A stretch of 7,856 nucleotides of DNA. Origin: Candidatus Obscuribacterales bacterium (GTDB lineage: Bacteria > Cyanobacteriota > Vampirovibrionia > Obscuribacterales > Obscuribacteraceae). The position numbers and the translations under genes are program-made. Where the stretch lies: the NCBI GenBank assembly GCA_021732245.1, contig JAKFVJ010000413.1:1-7856 (forward strand). Direction: 5' to 3'. Of this stretch, positions 1-6,620 are shown in pieces (the first letter of the stretch is position 1; each line of letters opens with the position of its first letter). Under the pieces are notes generated by a model that ran no database searches, was not told the origin of the DNA, and saw only the letters and a program-made list of their open reading frames with translations.

Positions 1-663
1 CCACTGTGGACTGATTTAGATTACAGAAATACGAGTACTATCTACGGCGAAGTCGAGCCAGGTACCAAAAACATCAAATTCAACATTGAGTGCCCAGCGG
101 AAAATGAACTCGGGAGAAGAAGAGAAACCATTATCATCAAGCATGGACAGAATACTGACGGTTCGATTCAGGCTGAAATGGTAAGCTCGTATCCTTATGC
201 GAGTCGAACAATGCCAAAAGGTATGTACTCCGGTGGCATATCTATGCTGGAAGTTCAGCAGCCTCAACAGCAGCAGATGCAACAACAGGCAAACAATGAT
301 TCTATAGGCGGCGCAATGCCAGGCACACCGATGAATTATGGTGGCATGGAGCAGAGTGCTATGCAGGGCAACTACGGTCAAAACAATCAGGGCGATCAGT
401 CAGCCGTTATTGCTGCTCAACAAAAACAAATTGAGCAATTGCAGCAGCAAAACCAACAAATGAAAGACCAAAAGGGACATCCAGTTAGAGATGCTGTTCT
501 AATGATGGGTGCGATGGGACTAGGTACTGCACTGCAAATGGGTAGGCAGTACATGAACGGTGGGTATGGCGGTTACGGCAACTATTATCGCGGTGGTTAC
601 AACCGTATTCCGTTTGTAAACGGCGGTAATCTACCGTTTTTGGGCAACAGACGTCGCCGTTAA
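1..663 (+). CDS. Q/N-rich low-complexity protein of unknown function, 5' end outside window
   Basis: The reading frame is open from the first base of the window with no ATG, GTG or TTG before the ATG at 178, so the gene very probably begins to the left; 220 codons are visible, ending in TAA at 661-663. Visible order: residues 1-65, an ordinary-looking polar, probably beta-rich segment (contains TIYGEVEPGTKNIKFNIEC); about 84-100, a glutamine tract (QQPQQQQMQQQ); about 100-135, Gly/Asn/Met/Gln-rich linker; about 135-160, a Q-rich likely coiled coil (IEQLQQQNQQMK); about 164-182, a hydrophobic Gly-containing helix (AVLMMGAMGLGTALQMG) resembling a glycine zipper or short membrane segment; then a Gly/Tyr-rich stretch (GGYGGYGNYYRGGY) and a final RRRR. 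I do not recognise the family. It converges on ppdK with only 5 nt between the two stop codons. A shorter protein starting at ATG 178 (161 aa) is possible; a weak AGG lies 6 nt upstream of it. Confidence 0.75.
   Translation, partial: PLWTDLDYRNTSTIYGEVEPGTKNIKFNIECPAENELGRRRETIIIKHGQNTDGSIQAEMVSSYPYASRTMPKGMYSGGISMLEVQQPQQQQMQQQANNDSIGGAMPGTPMNYGGMEQSAMQGNYGQNNQGDQSAVIAAQQKQIEQLQQQNQQMKDQKGHPVRDAVLMMGAMGLGTALQMGRQYMNGGYGGYGNYYRGGYNRIPFVNGGNLPFLGNRRRR
619..661. terminator. possible hairpin terminator region between convergent genes
   Basis: The two convergent genes leave only 664-668 between their stops, so any terminator must lie inside coding sequence. AACGGCG (619-625) and CGCCGTT (655-661) are perfect 7-base inverted arms. 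Nested inside, on the plus strand, is CGGTA-ATC-TACCG (624-636) followed by five T (637-641), which looks like a small intrinsic terminator but lies 20 nt before the plus-strand stop codon. The two foldings compete for 624-625. The stems are short and no T run follows the outer stem on either strand, so this is a weak call. Confidence 0.25.
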
Positions 664-668
664 TTAGC

Positions 669-3419
669 TTACTTGTCGCGTTCTTCCGGATTAAGAACTG
701 CTTGTGCTGCAGCCAAGCGAGCGATTGGCACGCGGTAAGGTGAACAGCTAACGTAACTCAAGCCGATTTGCTGAGCAAAGGCTATAGACGATGGTTCGCC
801 GCCATGCTCACCGCAAATGCCTAATTTGAGTTCCGGACGTGTTTGCAGTCCCAAGTCTACGGCAATCTTCATCAGCTTGCCGACGCCATTTCGGTCTAAT
901 ACTTCAAATGGGTTGTCCACGAAGATCTTCTCCGAAACGCCATTGTTGTCGACACCGTCAATGTAGCGCTGCAAGAATTTGCCTTCAGCATCGTCACGGC
1001 TATAGCCAAATGTCATTTGGGTCAAGTCATTTGTGCCGAAGCTAAAGAACTCCGCATGTTCGGCAATTTGATCTGCGGTCACGCATGCGCGTGGAATTTC
1101 GATCATTGTGCCGAACTTGTAATTGAGGTCGACGCCTTCCATTTGCATTACTTCTTTAGCTGTTGCTTCAAGCGATGCACGGGCAATTCTCAATTCATTA
1201 ACGTGACCTACAAGCGGAATCATTATTTCAGGATAGACATCAATTCCCTTTTTCTTCAGAGCACAAGCTGCTTCAAAGATAGCGCGCACTTGCATGCGGC
1301 TAATTTCCGGGTAGAGAAGTCCCAGACGGCATCCGCGCAGACCCATCATTGGGTTGGCTTCATGCAACTCGTTGACTTTGCGCAGGAGAATTTCTTTCTC
1401 CTTAAGTACAGCGCCTTTATCCCCTTTTGCTTTCAACTCAGCAATTTGCTCAATGAGTTCTTCGTACTTCGGCAAAAACTCATGCAGAGGTGGATCTAAA
1501 AGACGAATGGTTACAGGCAGTCCCTGCATTGCCTCAAAGATACCCTTGAAGTCTTCGCGTTGCATCGGCAATAGTTTTGCCAGAGCTTTTTCACGCTCGG
1601 CAGTCGTTCCGGACATGATCATTTCCTGTACAGCCGGTAGGCGGTCTTGGCTCATGAACATGTGCTCTGTACGACACAGACCAATACCTTCTGCGCCAAA
1701 TTCGCGGGCAACTTTGGCATCTTCCGGGGTGTCGGCGTTGGCTCTAATGCCCAACTTTCTGGTTTGATTTGCCCATGTAAGCAAAGTGGTGAACTCATTA
1801 GTCAGTTCAGGTTCACGCTTTTCAATTGTGCCTTTGAAGATTTCGCCGGTTGAACCATCAATAGAGATGATTTCGCCTTTCTTCAATGTTTGTCCGGCTA
1901 CCGATACTTCTTCCTTGTTCAAGTCAACCTTGAAGGATTCGCATCCGGCGACACATGGCTTGCCCATACCGCGAGCAACAACTGCTGCGTGGCTGGTCAT
2001 GCCGCCGCGGCTTGTGACCACACCTTGAGCAGGCACAATGCCGTGAATGTCATCGGGGCATGTCTCGACTCGGACAAGAACAACTTTCTTGCCTTGTGAG
2101 GAGAGAAACTCCGATTCATCCGGGCTGAATACAATTTGACCAATGGCTGCACCAGGCGAAGCGTTTAAGCCTGTAGCCAGCAAACGACCTTCTTTTTTGG
2201 CTTTTTCCTTGTCTTTGGCATCAAAGCTGGGCAGAAGCAATTGATTCAATTGCATTGGGTCAACGCGCAGAAGCGCTTCTTCTTTGTTGATGATGTTTTC
2301 GTTAGCCATATCGACCGCAACTTTCACAGCGGCTGCGGCAGTACGCTTACCACTGCGAGTTTGCAGTAAGTAGAGTTTGCCTTGCTCGATTGTGAACTCG
2401 ATATCTTGCATGTCTCTGTAATAAGTCTCAAGACTTTTCACCGTCAGAAGAATCTCTTCGTAGACTTTAGGCATCTCTTTAGCCATTTCAGAAATTTTCT
2501 TCGGTGTGCGTGTACCGGCAACTACATCTTCGCCTTGAGCGTTGACTAAATACTCACCGTAAAGAACCTTTTCACCGGTGCTGGGGTTGCGTGTAAAGCA
2601 AACGCCAGTGCCTGATGTATTGTCCATATTGCCAAAAACCATGGCTTGAATGTTGACGGCGGTGCCAAGATTGTGATCAATCTTGTTGAGGTTGCGGTAG
2701 TAGATAGCGCGTGGATTATTCCAGGACTTAAATACCGCTTCTACTGCGCCTGCCAATTGCTTAGCGGTGTCTTGCGGGAAGTCGTTGCCCGTTCTTGCTT
2801 TAACAATAACTTTGTACTCAACGATGAGTTCCTTCAAGTGTTCGGCTGTTAAATCGGTGTCCTGTTTGATTCCCAGTTTGTGCTTTTTGTCATCGAGAAT
2901 ATCTTCAAAAACATCCTTGCTAATTTCCAATACAACGTTGCTGTACATTTGAATGAAGCGACGGTAGCTATCCAAAGCAAAGCGCTCGTTGTTGGTCATT
3001 TTTATGAGCGATTCGACTGTTGTGTCGTTTAAACCAAGATTCAAAATGGTGTCCATCATGCCTGGCATGGAGAACTTGGCACCGGATCTAACTGATACTA
3101 AAAGTGGGCTTTTTGTGTCTCCCAGTCTTCTGCCTAGTTTGGCTTCAACATGGGATAACTGAGATGTTATTTCATCCATGAGACCAGCCGGCATCTTTTG
3201 TCCGTTGTCTGTGTACTCGCGGCAGCAAGATGTAAGAACTGTAATGCCTGGTGGAACGTTCACGCCGGATTCGGTCATTTCGGCCAAACCAGCACCTTTC
3301 CCGCCAAGCTTTTCACGCATTGCTTTGCGGTCACCTTCAAAGGACTTAGCGCCTTCGGAGAACAAGAAAACTCGTTTGGTATCAATTGCCTGCACGGTTT
3401 TTTCCTTGCTGGTTAACAT
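669..3419 (-). CDS. ppdK: pyruvate, phosphate dikinase
   Basis: Cytoplasmic enzyme that interconverts pyruvate + ATP + Pi and PEP + AMP + PPi (EC 2.7.9.1). It is 916 aa, slightly longer than the usual 870-900, with about 15 extra residues before the conserved start TKRVFLFSEG. N-terminal ATP-grasp domain: GGKGAGLAEM (39-48), SVRSGAKFSMPGMMDT (109-124), FTRNPSTGE (275-283), GTRTP (302-306) and LLQTRSGKR (351-359). Central swivelling phosphohistidine domain: GGMTSHAAV (472-480), catalytic His477, with Thr475 the expected regulatory phosphorylation site. C-terminal PEP/pyruvate barrel: GLCRTEHMF (580-588), RLLDPPLHEF (639-648), GTMIEIPRA (770-778), FGTNDL (794-799) and CGEHGG with acid/base Cys869. 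All key residues are present, so it should be active. The ATG at 3419 has a good ribosome binding site (AAGAGGA, 7 nt spacing). It lies 47 nt after the gene for its regulator, probably in one operon. The TRTP and CGEHGG motifs set it apart from PEP synthase. Confidence 0.97.
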   Translation of the reverse strand: MLTSKEKTVQAIDTKRVFLFSEGAKSFEGDRKAMREKLGGKGAGLAEMTESGVNVPPGITVLTSCCREYTDNGQKMPAGLMDEITSQLSHVEAKLGRRLGDTKSPLLVSVRSGAKFSMPGMMDTILNLGLNDTTVESLIKMTNNERFALDSYRRFIQMYSNVVLEISKDVFEDILDDKKHKLGIKQDTDLTAEHLKELIVEYKVIVKARTGNDFPQDTAKQLAGAVEAVFKSWNNPRAIYYRNLNKIDHNLGTAVNIQAMVFGNMDNTSGTGVCFTRNPSTGEKVLYGEYLVNAQGEDVVAGTRTPKKISEMAKEMPKVYEEILLTVKSLETYYRDMQDIEFTIEQGKLYLLQTRSGKRTAAAAVKVAVDMANENIINKEEALLRVDPMQLNQLLLPSFDAKDKEKAKKEGRLLATGLNASPGAAIGQIVFSPDESEFLSSQGKKVVLVRVETCPDDIHGIVPAQGVVTSRGGMTSHAAVVARGMGKPCVAGCESFKVDLNKEEVSVAGQTLKKGEIISIDGSTGEIFKGTIEKREPELTNEFTTLLTWANQTRKLGIRANADTPEDAKVAREFGAEGIGLCRTEHMFMSQDRLPAVQEMIMSGTTAEREKALAKLLPMQREDFKGIFEAMQGLPVTIRLLDPPLHEFLPKYEELIEQIAELKAKGDKGAVLKEKEILLRKVNELHEANPMMGLRGCRLGLLYPEISRMQVRAIFEAACALKKKGIDVYPEIMIPLVGHVNELRIARASLEATAKEVMQMEGVDLNYKFGTMIEIPRACVTADQIAEHAEFFSFGTNDLTQMTFGYSRDDAEGKFLQRYIDGVDNNGVSEKIFVDNPFEVLDRNGVGKLMKIAVDLGLQTRPELKLGICGEHGGEPSSIAFAQQIGLSYVSCSPYRVPIARLAAAQAVLNPEERDK

Positions 3420-3426
3420 CGTCGGT

Positions 3427-3433
3427 TCCTCTT
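3427..3433 (-). promoter_or_regulatory. ribosome binding site of ppdK
   Basis: AAGAGGA on the minus strand, 7 nt before the ATG at 3419. It fixes the start of the 916-aa form even though the conserved domain begins about 15 residues later. It is one of two clear Shine-Dalgarno sequences in the window. Confidence 0.8.
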
Positions 3434-3466
3434 AGTATTGGTGTCCTCAGTTCTAACAAAATGGCA

Positions 3467-4339
3467 TCACTGCCTAAGATATAGGTAAATTTCGCTGGAA
3501 ATTTCCTCAATAGCTTTTGATGTCACATCAATGACGTGGCAATCAAGTTCACGGAAAATATTTTTGGCATAACGTACTTCCTGGCGTATCTGATCAATGT
3601 CAGCATATTCGGCGTCCGGTGCCATACCTAAAACTTTTGCTCTTATGGAGCGAATATCCTGCAGTAGGTGTGGATCAATGCTCATACCAATAATCTTGCG
3701 TTTGTCCACTTCAAAAAGGGCACGTGGCGGATCCACATTCATCACTAGTGGAATATTTGCCGGACGCAGACCGTAATGGTGAGCCAAATACATTGAATTT
3801 GGTGTCTTGCTTGTACGAGACACCCCAACCAAGACAACGTCTGCTTGTATAATGCCATCCGGATTTTTACCGTCATCATAACGAATGGCAAAATCTACTG
3901 CTTCAATGCGCTTGAAATAGCTTTCGTCCAACATGTGCAGGCGTCCGGGCTGTGCCATCGGCTTAGCGCCGGTCAATTCACCGACACGTGCAATTACCGG
4001 ACCGATTAAATCAATTGTTTCTACGTTGTACTTCTTCGCTTCGCGCTCGAGCGTTTCTCTGTATTCAGGAAGCACTAGAGTGTAAGCAAGAATTGCCCGA
4101 CCGGCAGCGATTTGTTGAACGACTTCTGTGATTTGTTGACAGTTTCGTGCTTGCGGCAGTCGGTAGATAGTTGCATATCCTGGCGGGAATTGAACAAGCG
4201 CTGCACGAGCAACAGCTTCTGCTGTTTCACCTGAAGAATCCGACAAGGTAAAAATAATGAGTTCGTTTTCGCCAACGGGAAGTTTGGTATCCACGCCTGC
4301 TAATGTTTCCTTGAAAGGGCTGGCAAAATCTTTGGCCAT
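3467..4339 (-). CDS. PPDK regulatory protein (bifunctional Ser/Thr kinase/phosphorylase, DUF299 family)
   Basis: Controls PPDK by ADP-dependent phosphorylation of a threonine near the catalytic histidine (inactivation) and Pi-dependent removal of that phosphate (EC 2.7.11.32 / 2.7.4.27). Counted from the upstream GTG at 4375 (302 aa), the family's N-terminal motif LSDSSGETAEAVARAA is at 44-59, the P-loop GVSRTSKTPNS at 184-194, and the C-terminal EVRYAKNIF...CHVIDVTSKAIEEI at about 266-292. The family is usually about 270 aa. I prefer the ATG at 4339 (290 aa): the GTG has no ribosome binding site, a TATAAA box lies directly upstream of it, and a perfect dyad falls between the two starts; the ATG also lacks a good site, so the start is open. 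The homologous E. coli protein acts on PEP synthase, but ppdK 47 nt downstream makes PPDK the likely substrate. TGA stop at 3467-3469. Confidence 0.93.
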   Translation of the reverse strand: MAKDFASPFKETLAGVDTKLPVGENELIIFTLSDSSGETAEAVARAALVQFPPGYATIYRLPQARNCQQITEVVQQIAAGRAILAYTLVLPEYRETLEREAKKYNVETIDLIGPVIARVGELTGAKPMAQPGRLHMLDESYFKRIEAVDFAIRYDDGKNPDGIIQADVVLVGVSRTSKTPNSMYLAHHYGLRPANIPLVMNVDPPRALFEVDKRKIIGMSIDPHLLQDIRSIRAKVLGMAPDAEYADIDQIRQEVRYAKNIFRELDCHVIDVTSKAIEEISSEIYLYLRQ

Positions 4340-4352
4340 TTGCTTATGCTCT

Positions 4353-4370
4353 GCGCCAGATGTCTGGCGC
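4353..4370. promoter_or_regulatory. perfect 8+8 inverted repeat, possible operator
   Basis: GCGCCAGA-TG-TCTGGCGC, a perfect dyad with a 2-nt centre. It covers codons 2-8 if translation starts at GTG 4375, or lies 13 nt before the preferred ATG at 4339. Its size and symmetry suit a dimeric repressor site just downstream of the TATAAA box at 4383-4388; alternatively it is an mRNA hairpin affecting the start. No regulator can be named. Confidence 0.35.
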
Positions 4371-4382
4371 GCCACAAGGTGA

Positions 4383-4388
4383 TTTATA
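4383..4388 (-). promoter_or_regulatory. possible -10 box for the PPDK regulator gene
   Basis: TATAAA on the minus strand (five of six matches to TATAAT) in the 64-nt gap before the regulator gene. Transcription would start near 4376, giving either a leaderless GTG start at 4375 or a leader of about 37 nt before the ATG at 4339. No convincing -35 hexamer lies 16-18 nt upstream, so an activator-dependent promoter or chance are both possible. Confidence 0.25.
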
Positions 4389-4439
4389 GGCCGGTTAGAT
4401 TAACACATTGAGAAGCTTTGTAAATTAGATCAACCTAGC

Positions 4440-5168
4440 TTATATAGCCACTCTAAGCGAAATGGCCTTGATAATCGGCAGCAAATCCAATGCGTCGGAA
4501 GTCGTTCTAATCAAATTACCTTGATTCGTTTTTGCAATGCTTATCGACTGGCTATGCGCAAGACATCCAAGGTATGGTGAACGTATCTTTTCAGCTAATG
4601 CCATCTCCCAAGAAAGTGAGTGATGGACAGCTGCCGGTGCTTTGCAGTCCGCTTCGGTCATTACCGTTGCCACCCCTAAAAGCTCCACACCCTTGTTGAT
4701 CATATAAGTAGCGTGCAGCGCTAGTTGCTCAAAGCTCTCTGCGGTCAACTTGGATACTAAAATAACAGGCCAGTTGAGCTCCTTAGCGAAATCACTGGTG
4801 TCTTGCCAGCCATTGCCAGTACCTTCTGACAAGCATAGTGGCGTTGCAGAATTTCCCGGCAATTCAACTATTACTGGATCTGTGCCGGACACAGCGGTTT
4901 TCACAGCTGCTTGAAATTGACTTGTTTTTAAGGAGCCGGGTTTGTCAGCGAATTGGACTTGATAATCAAGTGGTGTATGAGCGATGGTAGCCAAGAACGC
5001 ATATTCAGGTTTTGCTTCATGCGCGGTGCCCAGAGAGATGGGTTTTATCGCTCTTGCCTTCAACCCTTCCTCTTGAAGAGTGGCAGCGATGCCTGTGGCT
5101 AAAACTGTCTTGCCGCAGCCGGAAGAAGTACCGGCAATTATCAATCCGGAAGGGTTGGTTCGCCTCAT
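4440..5168 (-). CDS. dethiobiotin synthetase-like P-loop ATPase (BioD/CobB-type, AAA_26)
   Basis: 242 aa, close to typical BioD length (about 225-240). The Walker A motif GTSSGCGKT (13-21) starts a fold like BioD, followed by KARAIKPISLG (37-47), equivalent to the BioD KPVxxG substrate/ATP loop, and VELPGN (101-106) where BioD has VEGAGG: the acidic residue is kept but the glycines are altered. NWPVILVSKL (132-141) and the following helix plus GVELLGVATVM match the BioD strand-helix-strand order. BioD makes dethiobiotin from diaminopelargonate, CO2 and ATP. The changed VEGAGG loop and the absence of other biotin genes here leave the true substrate open; a stand-alone BioD-like domain of the phosphotransacetylase or CobB/CobQ kind is the main alternative. 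Its ATG is inside the stop of the preceding protease gene (ATGA), implying coupled translation. The Walker A cysteine (C18) is not the usual residue of canonical BioD. Confidence 0.65.
   Translation of the reverse strand: MRRTNPSGLIIAGTSSGCGKTVLATGIAATLQEEGLKARAIKPISLGTAHEAKPEYAFLATIAHTPLDYQVQFADKPGSLKTSQFQAAVKTAVSGTDPVIVELPGNSATPLCLSEGTGNGWQDTSDFAKELNWPVILVSKLTAESFEQLALHATYMINKGVELLGVATVMTEADCKAPAAVHHSLSWEMALAEKIRSPYLGCLAHSQSISIAKTNQGNLIRTTSDALDLLPIIKAISLRVAI
5165..5168 (-). other. ATGA stop/start overlap
   Basis: The start ATG (5168-5166) of the BioD-like gene overlaps the TGA (5167-5165) of the protease gene. No separate ribosome binding site is obvious, so re-initiation by terminating ribosomes is likely. 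Confidence 0.85.
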
Positions 5169-6577
5169 ATGCCCTTCGCTACGGAATGATCGTTATTGCT
5201 TTGCCCTATCTTTGTTTTGATAATTTCCAGAGCTTTGTTTAATTGCACATCTCTTTTCTCGTCCGGAGTGTGTGCTTTTGCCGGTTCTTGCAAATCAATC
5301 CACCAGGGACCGCGGCCAGCCAAATAGTCCTTTTCTTTCAAGGAGACTTGCACATCCGGCACAATGCCTTTTTTGTGGATGTCGGTGTCATTTGGAGTTA
5401 AATAACGGGCAATTGTAATGTTGACGCCCGAGCCGTCATCCAGACGATTAATACCTTGCACTAAGCCTTTACCGAAACTCTTTTGACCAACAAGTGTGGC
5501 GCGTCCGTTATCGCGCAACGCGCCGCTTGTAATTTCAGCCGCGCTGGCGCTACCGTCATCTATAAGGATTACCATCGGTAAATCACAAATGGGGCGACCA
5601 TCGCACATTGCCGGTGTTTTATAGCCATCGCGATCGACAGTAGAGACAATATTGCCTGAACGTAAGAACATATTGGAAATGTCTATGGCGTTGGTTAACA
5701 GTCCTCCGGGATTATGCCGTAAATCTAAAATGAGACCTCTGGCTTTGGACAATTTAGCCAGCGCTTCTCGTACTTCGGCAATGGCCTGTTCGGAGATGAA
5801 ACTCGAAAGGCGGATGTAGCCGATATTGCCATCAATCATTTTTGCTGTTTGAACAGCTTTGACAGGAATTTGCGCCCTTATAATTTCAGACTTCAAATGT
5901 TTACTGCCACGAACCAGAGTCAAAATGACTTTGCTGTTGAGTGGTCCCTTGATTTGCTTTGCTGCTTCATCGACAGACATGCCTTTTGTAGATTTGCCGT
6001 CAATTTCCGCAATTTCGTCATTGGGCATTAGTCCGGCACGCGATGCCGGTGTTCCTTCAATGGGGGCTATGACGATAATGCGTTGGCTGCGATCCAGTCC
6101 TATCTGCACGCCGATTCCATAAAAATGCGCATCAATCTGCGTTTTTTCTTCATCAAAAGCTTCTCGGTCTAAAAATCTTGTGTAACGATCGCCCAGACTG
6201 GCAAGCATTGTTTCTATCGCCTTGTGAGCATCATCAAGAGATTTTAGTTTGCCGTCGTAGCGGTGCTCCCAACGAGACCAATTTTGTCCGTTATAAGTCG
6301 TATCGTAGTAGTCCTGCTTGATAAGGCGATAGACTCTTTCATAAACAGAACTGGGCGTGACATCTCCCCTAAAGACCTGTTGGACAAGTTCTCTTGTCGA
6401 AGGTCTGCCGCTTGTACGACCGGCGACAAGGTTGCCCAGATTCATCAAGCTGGCGCCACCTAAGCCCAGAGAAATGAGGATGGTCCCGGATAAACCTAGA
6501 ATTAACCAGGTTTTCTTCGATGTTTTTTTCTTGTTCATGACCCTACGGCAAATTTTACCCACCAGCATTTTACCCAT
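5165..6577 (-). CDS. S41 family C-terminal processing protease with PDZ domain
   Basis: Membrane-anchored serine protease of the CtpA/Prc type, which trims or degrades C termini of extracytoplasmic proteins. Layout in the 470-aa form: basic N terminus, one hydrophobic segment (about 24-45, WLILGLSGTILISLGLGG) acting as signal anchor; helical N-terminal domain (about 70-145); PDZ domain (about 152-225, FYGIGVQIG to VILTLVRG); S41 core (about 240-410) with GYIRLSSF, LILDLRHNPGG (282-292), the nucleophile Ser345 in DGSASAAEI, and the general-base Lys370 in SFGKGLVQ, 25 residues later as in E. coli Prc. A tail of about 60 residues ends in a polar stretch. The start is uncertain: ATG 6577 lacks a ribosome binding site and lies in an inverted repeat; ATG 6538 (MNKKKTSKKTW, 457 aa) gives a cleaner signal anchor. 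It overlaps the BioD-like gene by 4 nt. The natural substrate cannot be read from the context. Confidence 0.93.
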   Translation of the reverse strand: MGKMLVGKICRRVMNKKKTSKKTWLILGLSGTILISLGLGGASLMNLGNLVAGRTSGRPSTRELVQQVFRGDVTPSSVYERVYRLIKQDYYDTTYNGQNWSRWEHRYDGKLKSLDDAHKAIETMLASLGDRYTRFLDREAFDEEKTQIDAHFYGIGVQIGLDRSQRIIVIAPIEGTPASRAGLMPNDEIAEIDGKSTKGMSVDEAAKQIKGPLNSKVILTLVRGSKHLKSEIIRAQIPVKAVQTAKMIDGNIGYIRLSSFISEQAIAEVREALAKLSKARGLILDLRHNPGGLLTNAIDISNMFLRSGNIVSTVDRDGYKTPAMCDGRPICDLPMVILIDDGSASAAEITSGALRDNGRATLVGQKSFGKGLVQGINRLDDGSGVNITIARYLTPNDTDIHKKGIVPDVQVSLKEKDYLAGRGPWWIDLQEPAKAHTPDEKRDVQLNKALEIIKTKIGQSNNDHSVAKGI

Positions 6578-6597
6578 TTTTTGATAAGAATGGGCAA
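6570..6597. repeat. inverted repeat overlapping the upstream protease start codon
   Basis: On the minus strand TTGCCCAT (6597-6590) and ATGGGTAA (6577-6570) form an 8-base stem with one G-U pair and a 12-nt loop. The ATG at 6577 is the first three bases of the 3' arm. The decamer TGGGTAAAAT is also repeated directly 15 nt apart (6567-6576 and 6552-6561). Confidence 0.4.
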
Positions 6598-6611
6598 TTA
6601 TTAGGAGTCAA
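6581..6611 (-). promoter_or_regulatory. possible promoter before the S41 protease gene
   Basis: On the minus strand TTGACT (6611-6606, five of six to TTGACA) is followed after 19 nt by TATCAA (6586-6581, four of six to TATAAT). The predicted start near 6574 falls just inside the longest reading frame, which would favour translation from ATG 6538 with a leader of about 36 nt. The spacing is long, so confidence is low. Confidence 0.3.
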
Positions 6612-6620
6612 GCGTTGGGC

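Noticed and set aside
16..381. Minus-strand open frame opposite the Q-rich gene
   Set aside because: It lies antisense to a frame that is open from the window edge to 663; its Leu/His-rich start is what the complement of Gln codons yields. No motif seen.
1017..1499. 160-codon plus-strand open frame, plus other plus-strand frames inside 839-3435
   Set aside because: All are antisense to ppdK, whose whole length is conserved with all motifs; no recognisable domain and no ribosome binding site.
4392..4436. Imperfect inverted repeat GGTTAGATTAA / TTAGATCAACC between the BioD-like and regulator genes
   Set aside because: Pairs only with two bulges and has no T run on the minus strand, so it is not a convincing terminator; it was not given as a feature.
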